DNA of 64,000 nucleotides from Patulibacter americanus DSM 16676. GTDB taxonomy: Bacteria > Actinomycetota > Thermoleophilia > Solirubrobacterales > Solirubrobacteraceae. The notes beneath the pieces are model-generated. The model ran no database searches. It had not been told where the DNA came from and saw only the letters and a program-made list of their open reading frames with translations. This document shows positions 15,749 through 22,716 of this stretch, in pieces (the stretch's first letter is position 1; every line of letters begins with the position of its first letter). The position numbers and the translations under genes were made by a program. Where the stretch lies: positions 211,653-275,652 of the forward strand of contig NZ_ATUD01000006.1 in the NCBI RefSeq assembly GCF_000420025.1, in the 5' to 3' direction.

Positions 15749-15777
15749 TTGACACCGTCTCCGCGCACTGGTACAAC
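15749..15777 (+). promoter_or_regulatory. Promoter of fatty-acid hydroxylase gene
   Basis: TTGACA at 15749-15754, a 17-bp spacer, and TACAAC at 15772-15777. This is among the best housekeeping-type promoters in the window, and its -10 lies inside operator 1. Confidence 0.6.
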
Positions 15778-15803
15778 CAGTAAAGTAACTGGTTGGACCA
15801 GTT
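15767..15803. promoter_or_regulatory. Tandem GntR/FadR-type operators
   Basis: Operator 1 at 15767-15781 is ACTGGT-ACA-ACCAGT. Operator 2 at 15787-15803 is AACTGGT-TGG-ACCAGTT. Both are perfect palindromes with 3-bp centres. The centres (15774 and 15795) are 21 bp apart, two helical turns, so both face the same side. Operator 1 covers the -10 hexamer. Confidence 0.75.
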
Positions 15804-15853
15804 GGCCGATCGGTCGCGCTGCCCGCGGCCGGGTCCCCGGACCGGAGCGCCCC

Positions 15854-16771
15854 ATGGACGACCTCATCCTCGCCGCCATCCCGTTCTTCCTGCTCTTCCT
15901 CGTGCTCGAGGTGATCGCGCTGCGGCACGCCGCGCACGAGCACGCGGAAGACCCGTCCGGGCCCGTCGGCTACGCGGCTCGCGACACCGCGACGAGCCTG
16001 GCGATGGGGCTGGGCAGCCTGGGCTTCAAGGCGGTGCTCAAGCTCGGGGCGGTCGTCGTCTTCGCGGCGGTCTACGAGCTCGTCCCGTTCCACATGCCGA
16101 TGGACCACGTCTGGCCGTGGCTCGTGCTGTTGTTCGCCGAGGATCTGGCCTACTACGCGTACCACCGCGGGCACCACCGCGTCCGGGTGCTCTGGGCCAC
16201 GCACGTCGTCCACCACTCCTCGCAGCACTACAACCTGTCGACGGCGCTGCGGCAGGACTGGTCGCCCTTCACCGCGCCCGTCTTCTGGCTGCCGCTGGCG
16301 CTGATCGGGTTCCCGCCGTGGGCGATCCTGCTCGCGCAGAGCTGGAACCTGATCTACCAGTTCCTCCTGCACACCGAGGCGGTGGACAAGCTCCCCCGGC
16401 CCGTCGAGCTCGTGATGAACACCCCGAGCCACCACCGCGTCCACCACGGGGTGCAGGACCAGTACCTCGACCGGAACTACGCGGGCATCTTCATCGTCTG
16501 GGACCGCCTGTTCGGGACGTTCGAGCCCGAGGGCGAGCGCGTCCGCTACGGCCTGACGACGAACATCGAGACCCACAACCCGGTCAAGGTCGCGTACCAC
16601 GAGTGGTACGCGCTGACGCGCGACGTCCGGCGTGCGCGGGGCTGGCGCGACCGGGTCTCCTACCTGCTGCGCGGACCGGGTTGGGCACCGGCCGGGGAGG
16701 CCGATCCCGCAGCGGACGCGGCGCCCCTGCGGACCGGGGGCACCTCTTCCGGGGCGGTCCCCGCGGGCTGA
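15854..16771 (+). CDS. Sterol desaturase / fatty-acid hydroxylase superfamily protein
   Basis: A 305-residue membrane di-iron enzyme. The histidine clusters that bind the two irons are visible: HRGHH in YYAYHRGHHRVRVLW, HVVHHSSQHYN, and PSHHRVHHG. Hydrophobic segments lie at about residues 3-20, 45-75, 85-100 and 140-165. Members hydroxylate or desaturate sterols, fatty acids or carotenoids using O2; the substrate is unknown. Expression is probably repressed by the upstream GntR regulator through operators at 15767-15803. That makes a lipid or acyl substrate plausible, as inference. Confidence 0.88.
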   Translation: MDDLILAAIPFFLLFLVLEVIALRHAAHEHAEDPSGPVGYAARDTATSLAMGLGSLGFKAVLKLGAVVVFAAVYELVPFHMPMDHVWPWLVLLFAEDLAYYAYHRGHHRVRVLWATHVVHHSSQHYNLSTALRQDWSPFTAPVFWLPLALIGFPPWAILLAQSWNLIYQFLLHTEAVDKLPRPVELVMNTPSHHRVHHGVQDQYLDRNYAGIFIVWDRLFGTFEPEGERVRYGLTTNIETHNPVKVAYHEWYALTRDVRRARGWRDRVSYLLRGPGWAPAGEADPAADAAPLRTGGTSSGAVPAG

Positions 16772-16822
16772 CGGCGGGCACCCCGGGTGGCGCCGCGCGG
16801 CCCGGCCTGCCAGCCTGCCCGC

Positions 16823-17992
16823 ATGGCCAAGGAGGAGACGACGATCGAGGTGGCCGGACACGACGTCCGGCTGTCCAACCCGAGCAAGGTCTTCTTCCCG
16901 TCCCGGGCGGACCGCGGGGACGGGCTGGGGCCGGAGAAGGCGATCACGAAGCTCGACCTCGTCGAGTACTACCTCGCGGTCGCGGGCGGACCCAGCGGCA
17001 CGGAGCAGGCCGGCGGCGCCGTGCTGCACCTGCACGAGCGCCCCGGCGCGCTCAAGCGATTCACGGACGGCATCACGAAGGAGCCGTTCTTCCAGAAGCG
17101 CGTGCAGGACTCGGCTCCCGAGTGGCTGCAGACGGCCGTCGTCAGCTTCCCCAGCGGGCGCACCGCCCGCGAGCTCGTCGTGAACGACGCCGCGCACCTC
17201 GTCTGGGCCGTGCAGCTCGGGGTGATCGACTTCAACCCGTGGCCCGTGCGCCGCGCCGACCTCGACCACCCGGACGAGCTGCGGGTCGACCTGGACCCCT
17301 CGCCCGACGTCGGTTGGCGCGAGGTCCGCCTCGTCGCGATGGTGGTCAAGGACGTGCTCGAGGAGCACGGCCTGACCGGGTTCCCGAAGACCTCGGGCTC
17401 GCGCGGGATCCACATCAACGTGCGGGTGAAGCCCGAGCACGACTTCACGGGCGTGCGCCGCGCCGCGCTGGCCTTGGCCCGCGAGGTCGAACGCCGCGTG
17501 CCGGACCTGGCGACGTCGAAGTGGTGGAAGGAGGAGCGCGCGGGCGTCTTCCTCGACTACAACCAGAACGCCCGCGACCGCACGGTGGCGTCGGCGTGGT
17601 CCGTCCGCCCGACACCCGAGGCGCGCGTGTCGATGCCGCTCACGTGGGACCAGGTCCCGGACGCGGAGCTCGAGGACTTCCGGCTCGACACGGTGCCGGC
17701 GCTCTACGCGCAGCACGGCGATCCGCACGCGGCGATCGACGCCCACGCCGGAAGCCTGGAAGGGCTGCTCGACCTGGCCCGGCGGGACGAGGAGGGCGGC
17801 CTGGGCGACGCTCCGTGGCCGCCGCACTTCGCCAAGGGCGCGAGCGAGCCGAAGCGCGTGGCCCCGAGCCGCGCGAAGCCGTCGGAGTCGCGGGCGAAGA
17901 AGCGGCCCTCCGTCGCCGCGAAGAAGGCGGCGACGAAGAAGCCGGACCCGCGAAAGGATCCGGAGGCCCGGAAGAAGCGCGCGGAGGGCTGA
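16823..17992 (+). CDS. Stand-alone LigD-type DNA polymerase/primase (NHEJ PolDom)
   Basis: A 389-residue archaeo-eukaryotic primase-superfamily polymerase equivalent to the polymerase domain of bacterial LigD, which fills ends during non-homologous end joining. The catalytic Asp pair is D156 and D158 in LRVDLDPSP. The downstream TSGSRGIHINV and VASAWSVRPTPEARVSMPL motifs are also intact. The C-terminal tail (about 330-389) is Lys/Arg/Ala-rich and probably binds DNA. There is no ligase or nuclease domain. A separate ATP-dependent ligase is encoded at 20121-21155. No Ku gene lies in the window. ATG 16823 is preferred; an in-frame ATG 36 nt upstream is less likely because family proteins start near the motif KEETTIEVAG. 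Confidence 0.9.
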   Translation: MAKEETTIEVAGHDVRLSNPSKVFFPSRADRGDGLGPEKAITKLDLVEYYLAVAGGPSGTEQAGGAVLHLHERPGALKRFTDGITKEPFFQKRVQDSAPEWLQTAVVSFPSGRTARELVVNDAAHLVWAVQLGVIDFNPWPVRRADLDHPDELRVDLDPSPDVGWREVRLVAMVVKDVLEEHGLTGFPKTSGSRGIHINVRVKPEHDFTGVRRAALALAREVERRVPDLATSKWWKEERAGVFLDYNQNARDRTVASAWSVRPTPEARVSMPLTWDQVPDAELEDFRLDTVPALYAQHGDPHAAIDAHAGSLEGLLDLARRDEEGGLGDAPWPPHFAKGASEPKRVAPSRAKPSESRAKKRPSVAAKKAATKKPDPRKDPEARKKRAEG

Positions 17993-18061
17993 GCGCGCCG
18001 GCGCTGCCGCGCGGCGCCGCCCAATCGGGCTGGGGTCGTCCGGAGGGTGCTGCGGCCGCGA

Positions 18062-18229
18062 CTAGCGGCGGCGGCTGCGGAGCAGCGAGCGCAGCGCGCC
18101 CGCGCCCGCAGCGCCGGCGGCGCCCCGGCCGCCACGGCCGCGGCCCGCGCCGCGGCCGCCGCGCGCACCGCGCCCGGACGCCTGGGAGCCCGCGCTGAAG
18201 AGGGAGAAGAGCCGGCGGATGATGTTCAT
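18062..18229 (-). CDS. Small Arg/Gly-rich protein, 55 residues
   Basis: A short ORF starting MNIIRRLFSLFSAGSQ, with an amphipathic or weakly hydrophobic start followed by an RGARGGRGAGRGRGGRG low-complexity core and a basic end (LLRSRRR). A GAGGA ribosome site lies 5 nt upstream of the ATG. Function unknown; such RGG-like tails often bind nucleic acid or membranes. It could be a spurious ORF in GC-rich DNA, though the ribosome site and the non-random N-terminus favour a real gene. Confidence 0.45.
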   Translation of the reverse strand: MNIIRRLFSLFSAGSQASGRGARGGRGAGRGRGGRGAAGAAGAGALRSLLRSRRR

Positions 18230-18384
18230 GCGTCCTCGGCTACCCGGGTGCGGTCCTGCCAAACGAGCGGTTGTACGCCAACGGATCGGGCGGCACCGGG
18301 GCGGATCCGGCGGCGAGGGGCGGGTCGCGCGATGCCGGGCGGGTCGCGCAGCGACGGGCGACCCCGTCGGGCGGCCGCGGTGGG

Positions 18385-19428
18385 TCAGCGCCCGATGGAG
18401 CAGCAGCGCCCGCGGCCGCGGGATGCGGTGGGACGTGCGTCGTCCGTCCGGGGGCCGGCGTCCGGCGAGGCCGCGCGCTCCGCCGGGCTCTCGCCGTCGC
18501 GCCGCGCCACCGCGGTGGCGACGGGCCGGGTGACGGAGCGCAGCGACACGACGGAGGGTGCCGGGGTCAGCGCGAGCGTGCCCGCGGCGGCCAGGCCGCG
18601 GCGCAGGAACGGGACGGGGGAGCGGCGGGGGGCCACGGCGATCGCCAGGCCCAGCAGCGTGACGGCGATTCCCGCGACCGCGTCGAAGAGGTAGTGGTTG
18701 CCCGTGGCGACGACCGTCAGGGCGATGATCGGCCCCCAGGCGAGGCCCAGCAGGCGGACGGGCCCGGAGCGGAAGGTCAGCGCGGCGGCGATCCCGACCG
18801 CGAAGGCGAACGCGACGTGGAGGCTGGGCACGGCGGCCAGCGGGTTGTAGAACGCGGTCGACAGCCCGGAGGTCAGGGCGCCCGAGCCGCTCGCGGTGAT
18901 GGTGTCCGTGATCCCGATGTCGGCCAGCCGCGGCGGCGCGACGGCGAAGAAGGCGTTGACCGGGGTGGCGATGATCCAGGTGGCGACGAGCGTGTCGCGC
19001 AGGCGGCGGAACGCGGTGATCGACCGGGTGCGGACGAGGAACAGCACCGCCGGGACCACCAGGAACTGGGCCGCCATGTAGAGGTGGTTGAAGATCCAGA
19101 TCGAGACGGACCCGTCGAGCGCCCGCTGGACGGGCCCCTCGACGTCCACGCCGAGGCCGCGCTCGAGCTCGACGACCCACAGCGCGTTGCTGCGGGCGAC
19201 GCCGAGGTCGTCCGCGCCGACGAGCTTGGCCAGCGTGTAGCTGGCGTAGGCGATGACGAGGGCCAGCAGCGTCGTCCGCCACGTCCACGCGCGGCCGGAC
19301 GACCAGGCGATGCGGCGAACGGACGGCCGGGCCACGGGGACGGCGGCGGAGCGCGGGGGCACCGTCGGTGACGGAGCGGCGGCGGGCTCTGCGCGGCGGC
19401 GTGCGGCGGGCGCCTCGATGGTGGACAT
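18385..19428 (-). CDS. PAP2-superfamily membrane phosphatase/phosphotransferase
   Basis: A 347-residue membrane protein with about six helices between residues 50 and 270. PAP2 catalytic motifs are visible: AAVPSLHVAFAF (motif C2, SLH) and VVATGNHYLFDAVAG (motif C3, His and Asp). The arrangement resembles the AUR1/inositolphosphotransferase-like PAP2 group, which acts on lipid phosphates or transfers phospho-alcohol head groups. The N-terminus is Pro/Ala-rich and the C-terminus is a Ser/Arg/Asp-rich cytoplasmic tail ending in CCSIGR. It starts 136 bp from a divergent MarR regulator, and a palindrome lies between them. Confidence 0.85.
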   Translation of the reverse strand: MSTIEAPAARRRAEPAAAPSPTVPPRSAAVPVARPSVRRIAWSSGRAWTWRTTLLALVIAYASYTLAKLVGADDLGVARSNALWVVELERGLGVDVEGPVQRALDGSVSIWIFNHLYMAAQFLVVPAVLFLVRTRSITAFRRLRDTLVATWIIATPVNAFFAVAPPRLADIGITDTITASGSGALTSGLSTAFYNPLAAVPSLHVAFAFAVGIAAALTFRSGPVRLLGLAWGPIIALTVVATGNHYLFDAVAGIAVTLLGLAIAVAPRRSPVPFLRRGLAAAGTLALTPAPSVVSLRSVTRPVATAVARRDGESPAERAASPDAGPRTDDARPTASRGRGRCCSIGR

Positions 19429-19520
19429 GCGATCGACCTCACGCCGCGTGCTCGCGACGGCTCGGGGTGTTGGTCGGAGGCGGAGGATCCGTCGGCGGCC
19501 GGTGGTGAAACAGACGGTAT

Positions 19521-19534
19521 CAGATATTTATCTG
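19521..19534. promoter_or_regulatory. Candidate MarR operator
   Basis: Perfect 14-bp palindrome CAGATA-TT-TATCTG in an unusually AT-rich patch between the divergent PAP2 and MarR genes, about 19 bp upstream of the MarR -10. Confidence 0.55.
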
Positions 19535-19552
19535 CGCAGGCAGCTAAATCGG

Positions 19553-19558
19553 TACTCT
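19553..19558 (+). promoter_or_regulatory. -10 element, leaderless MarR gene
   Basis: TACTCT, 6 nt before ATG 19565. Confidence 0.45.
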
Positions 19559-19564
19559 CGGGTC

Positions 19565-20113
19565 ATGTCCGATGCCCCCCTCACCCAGCTGGAGCTCTCC
19601 GCCTGGAAGGGCTTCCTGCGCGCCCAGGCGTACCTGCGCAAGGAGCTCGAGGCCCGGCTGACCGAGGTCGGCGGCGGGCTCGGGATCGGGGAGTACGACG
19701 TGCTGATGGCGCTCTCGCAGGCGCCGCACCGCGCCTCGCGCATGAGCGACCTCGCCCAGCGCGTGGTGATGACGAGCGGCGGGTTCACGCGGCTCGTCGA
19801 CCGGCTCGTCCGGGCGGGTCTCGTGGCGCGCAAGCGGTGCCCGGACGACGGTCGCGGCTCGCTCGCGGTGCTGACGGACGAGGGCGTCGCCCTGGTCGAC
19901 CGCCTCGGCCCGGCGCGGGCCGAGCAGGTTCGCCGCCTGTTCCTCGACCACCTGGACGAGGAGGACCTGCGCCGCATGTCCGCGGCCTGGGAGCGCATGC
20001 TCGGCCCGGAGCCCGACGTCGCGTCCGACCCGTGCGGCGCGGCCATCGACGCATGCGCGGGCGAGGTCGAGGCCGGCCGCCTCACCCCGGCCCCCGTCTC
20101 TGCGCGAGGCTGA
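19565..20113 (+). CDS. MarR-family transcriptional regulator
   Basis: A 182-residue winged-helix dimer. The helix-turn-helix is visible as MSDLAQRVVMTSGGFTRLVDRLV, followed by the wing RKRCPDDGRGSLAVLTDEG. The C-terminal helix contains DEEDLRRMSAAWERML. MarR proteins repress neighbouring genes and respond to phenolic or oxidising signals. Two Cys residues near the C-terminus (CGAAIDAC) could be a redox switch, but this is speculative. The palindrome at 19521-19534 is the likely operator, controlling itself and perhaps the divergent PAP2 gene. Confidence 0.9.
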   Translation: MSDAPLTQLELSAWKGFLRAQAYLRKELEARLTEVGGGLGIGEYDVLMALSQAPHRASRMSDLAQRVVMTSGGFTRLVDRLVRAGLVARKRCPDDGRGSLAVLTDEGVALVDRLGPARAEQVRRLFLDHLDEEDLRRMSAAWERMLGPEPDVASDPCGAAIDACAGEVEAGRLTPAPVSARG

Positions 20114-20120
20114 GCGCCCC

Positions 20121-21155
20121 TCACCCCTCCAGTTGGTCCACGGTGCAGGCGGCGGCCGGCTTGTCCTCCCGCCAGCGCTCGAGCTTCGCGCCGTGGCGGA
20201 TGCGGCCGCCGGAGACCTGGTCGAAGCTCACCTCAACGACGAGCTCGGGCCGCAGCTCGACCCACTCGAGCTCCTTCTCGGACTTCCAGCGGCTCGGCTC
20301 GCCGGCCTGGACCCGGCCGGTGCCGTAGGGCTCGAGCTCCCCGACGAGCTCGCGCTTGCGCTTGGCGGAGAAGCTCGAGGTGTGGCCCACGGTGCGCAAC
20401 TCGCCGTCCGGGGCGTAGAGGCCGAGGATGAGCGAGCCGACCGTGCCCTCCTCCTTGCCGTGGCGCCAGCCGACGACGACGCAGTCGATCGTGCGCTTGC
20501 GCTTGATCTTCACCATGCCCTTGCGCTCGCCCGGCAGGTAGGGCGCCCCGGTCTCCTTGGCCACGACGCCCTCCGTGTCCTGGAGCCAGCCCTCGGCCTC
20601 TGCGGCCGTCGTGACCGCGGGCGTGATGGAGACGCTGGAGTCGCCGAACTCCGGCTTGGCGAGGAACGTCTCGAGCGCGGTGCGGCGCTCGGAGAACGGG
20701 CGCTCGAGCAGCGCGAGGTCGTCCACGGCCAGCAGGTCGAAGGCGACGTAGCGCGCGGGCAGCTCGACCGAGAGCTTCTGGATCCGCGACGCCGCCGGGT
20801 GGATGCGCTGGGAGAGCGCGTCGAAGTCCTGGGCGGCGCTCGCCTCCGGGATGCCGGCGACGTCGGCACCGTCCGCGTCCGGATCGGGGTCGGCGGGCAG
20901 GTCGACGACGATCTCGCCGTCGAGCACGTAGCGGCCGGCGGGGAACCGCAGCTCGGGGAAGTACCGCTCGAGCGCCTTGCCACCGCGGGAGAGCAGCACG
21001 ACGGACGGCTCGTCCCCCTCCTCGGGCACGTCGACGAAGGCGATCGCCCGGAACCCGTCCCACTTCGGCTCGTACGACCACCCTTCGCCCTCGGGCAGCG
21101 ACGGCCGCGCCCGGGCGAGCTGGGGGGCGAACGGGGGCTGCAGGGGAAGGCTCAC
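20121..21155 (-). CDS. ATP-dependent DNA ligase (LigC/LigD ligase-domain type)
   Basis: A 344-residue ligase with the nucleotidyltransferase motif I Lys31 in EPKWDGFRAI, motif III (FDLLA), motif IV (EGVVAK) and motif V (GMVKIKRKR), followed by an OB-fold domain. It seals nicks through a ligase-adenylate intermediate and is the expected partner of the stand-alone LigD-type polymerase at 16823-17992. An acidic insertion (about residues 105-125, Pro/Asp-rich) sits between motifs. GTG 21155 is the start: a TACGCT hexamer (minus strand, 21162-21167) ends 6 nt before it, so the message is leaderless. Confidence 0.92.
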   Translation of the reverse strand: MSLPLQPPFAPQLARARPSLPEGEGWSYEPKWDGFRAIAFVDVPEEGDEPSVVLLSRGGKALERYFPELRFPAGRYVLDGEIVVDLPADPDPDADGADVAGIPEASAAQDFDALSQRIHPAASRIQKLSVELPARYVAFDLLAVDDLALLERPFSERRTALETFLAKPEFGDSSVSITPAVTTAAEAEGWLQDTEGVVAKETGAPYLPGERKGMVKIKRKRTIDCVVVGWRHGKEEGTVGSLILGLYAPDGELRTVGHTSSFSAKRKRELVGELEPYGTGRVQAGEPSRWKSEKELEWVELRPELVVEVSFDQVSGGRIRHGAKLERWREDKPAAACTVDQLEG

Positions 21156-21161
21156 CGCGCG

Positions 21162-21167
21162 AGCGTA
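21162..21167 (-). promoter_or_regulatory. -10 element, leaderless DNA ligase gene
   Basis: TACGCT on the minus strand, 6 nt from GTG 21155. Confidence 0.45.
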
Positions 21168-21222
21168 GACCGCGGACGGGCGGCGGAGAAGGGCAGGGCG
21201 CCGTCGCCCACGGTCCGGCGGA

Positions 21223-22608
21223 CTACCGCGGGCGGAGCGTCACCACGGTCGCGAAGCGCTGGCGGTTGCCGGCGCCGTCGGTCGCGCGCAGCGTCAGGGC
21301 GTAGCGGCGGCCGGGGACGAGGCCGCGGAGGACGATGGTCCGGCGCCCCGCCGCCGAGGCGAGGCCGGAGTGGTCGCGGGCCCGACCCCGGGCGCACGGC
21401 CGTCCCGCCCGGCAGCGGCGGGCGAGGGTGCGCAGGCTCGCGCGCACGGTCAGCGGTCCGGCGGCCGCGGCGGGAGCCGTGACGCGGACCCGCACGGTGC
21501 AGCGGGTCCGCGTGCAGCTCCGCGCGTCGACCCGCAGGGCGGGGCGGAGGACGTCGCGGTCGGCCGGAGCCTCGCGCGTCGGCGCCGGGACGGGAGCGGG
21601 CAGACCGGCGGCGGTGCGCAGGAACGCGCCGACGTCCGGGTCGGCCACATGGGTGTAGAGGCCGGGACGCCCGGCCTGCGCGCAGCCGCTGCCCAGGCTG
21701 ACGATGCCGACGAGGACGGGCGTGCCGCCGTCGTCCGCGGTCAGCGGCCCGCCGCTGTCGCCCTGGCACGCGTCGGCCCCGCCGGCGGGCTCGCCCGCGC
21801 AGAGCTGCCGGGCGTTCACGCGGATGCCGACGGCGGCGTACGTGGCCGTGCAGCCCGTGCGCGGCACCACGCGCACGTCGGCGACCTGCAGGTCCTGGGG
21901 ATAGTCGTCGGCGCCCTGGCCGCCGGCCGTCTGCGGGGCGCGGTTGCCCCAGCCCGACACGCGGACGGGTGCCGTGCTCTCGACGCCGGCCACCGCGGGG
22001 AACGCGGTCGGGTCCGCCGGCGCGATCGGCGCGATCGCGGCGGTGCCGTCGGCGGCGGGCGTGCCCTCGTAGAGCGGCGCGTCGAGGGTGAGGACGGCGG
22101 CGTCGCCGTCGAGGTTCTGGAGCGTGAAGCCGGGCCGGGCGACCATGCGGAGCACCCCGACGTCGCGGGCCGTGGGCGCCTCGGGCTCGGTGCCGCCGCG
22201 CAGGCGTGCGGTGCCGGCGAGCACCCGGACGTCACCGACGGCCCGGGCCAGGCCGGTCTGCGGGTCGAAGAGGCAGTGCGCCGCGGTCACGACGTGGGTG
22301 GCGTTCAGGATCGCCCCGCCGCAGAACTGCCCCTGGTAGGGCGTGCGGGGCAGGTGCAGCGTGCCGCCGCGCGGGGCGTAGAGCGCCACCTGGAACGGAC
22401 GGGCCGTGATCGGCGCGGCACTCCCGCCGACGACCCGCGGGGTGGCGCGAGCGGGGGACGCCGGGTCAGCGTGGCGCGGCGACGTTCCGGCGGCGTCCGC
22501 GCCGCTCGGAGCCGCCGCGGCCGAGCCGAGCGCCACGACGGCGGCCAGCACCGCGGCGACCACCGTCGCCCGTCGCCCGCCCGATGACCTCGTCCGCACC
22601 ACGTCCAC
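21223..22608 (-). CDS. Secreted trypsin-like serine protease with C-terminal beta domain
   Basis: A 461-residue exported S1 protease. A signal peptide spans about residues 10-40, followed by a propeptide and an RVVGG activation site (residues 58-62). The catalytic triad is His111 (TAAHC), Asp169 (DGDAAVL) and Ser285 (GDSGGP). Asp279, six residues before the Ser, predicts trypsin-like cleavage after Arg or Lys. The last 110 residues form an Arg/Ala-rich beta-strand domain ending FATVVTLRPR. Similar endings occur in the hydrolase upstream (22717-24663) and in the collagen-like protein at the end of the window. Likely extracellular; substrate unknown. Confidence 0.93.
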   Translation of the reverse strand: MDVVRTRSSGGRRATVVAAVLAAVVALGSAAAAPSGADAAGTSPRHADPASPARATPRVVGGSAAPITARPFQVALYAPRGGTLHLPRTPYQGQFCGGAILNATHVVTAAHCLFDPQTGLARAVGDVRVLAGTARLRGGTEPEAPTARDVGVLRMVARPGFTLQNLDGDAAVLTLDAPLYEGTPAADGTAAIAPIAPADPTAFPAVAGVESTAPVRVSGWGNRAPQTAGGQGADDYPQDLQVADVRVVPRTGCTATYAAVGIRVNARQLCAGEPAGGADACQGDSGGPLTADDGGTPVLVGIVSLGSGCAQAGRPGLYTHVADPDVGAFLRTAAGLPAPVPAPTREAPADRDVLRPALRVDARSCTRTRCTVRVRVTAPAAAAGPLTVRASLRTLARRCRAGRPCARGRARDHSGLASAAGRRTIVLRGLVPGRRYALTLRATDGAGNRQRFATVVTLRPR

Positions 22609-22716
22609 CCCGACCCCTTCGCTCCCGCCCCGCGGTGTCCTCCGTGACGACCGGCACGACCGGCGCCACCGGCACCGCGGCGGCCGAGGCGACCGTCGCC
22701 TCCTGAGCCGGGAGCG

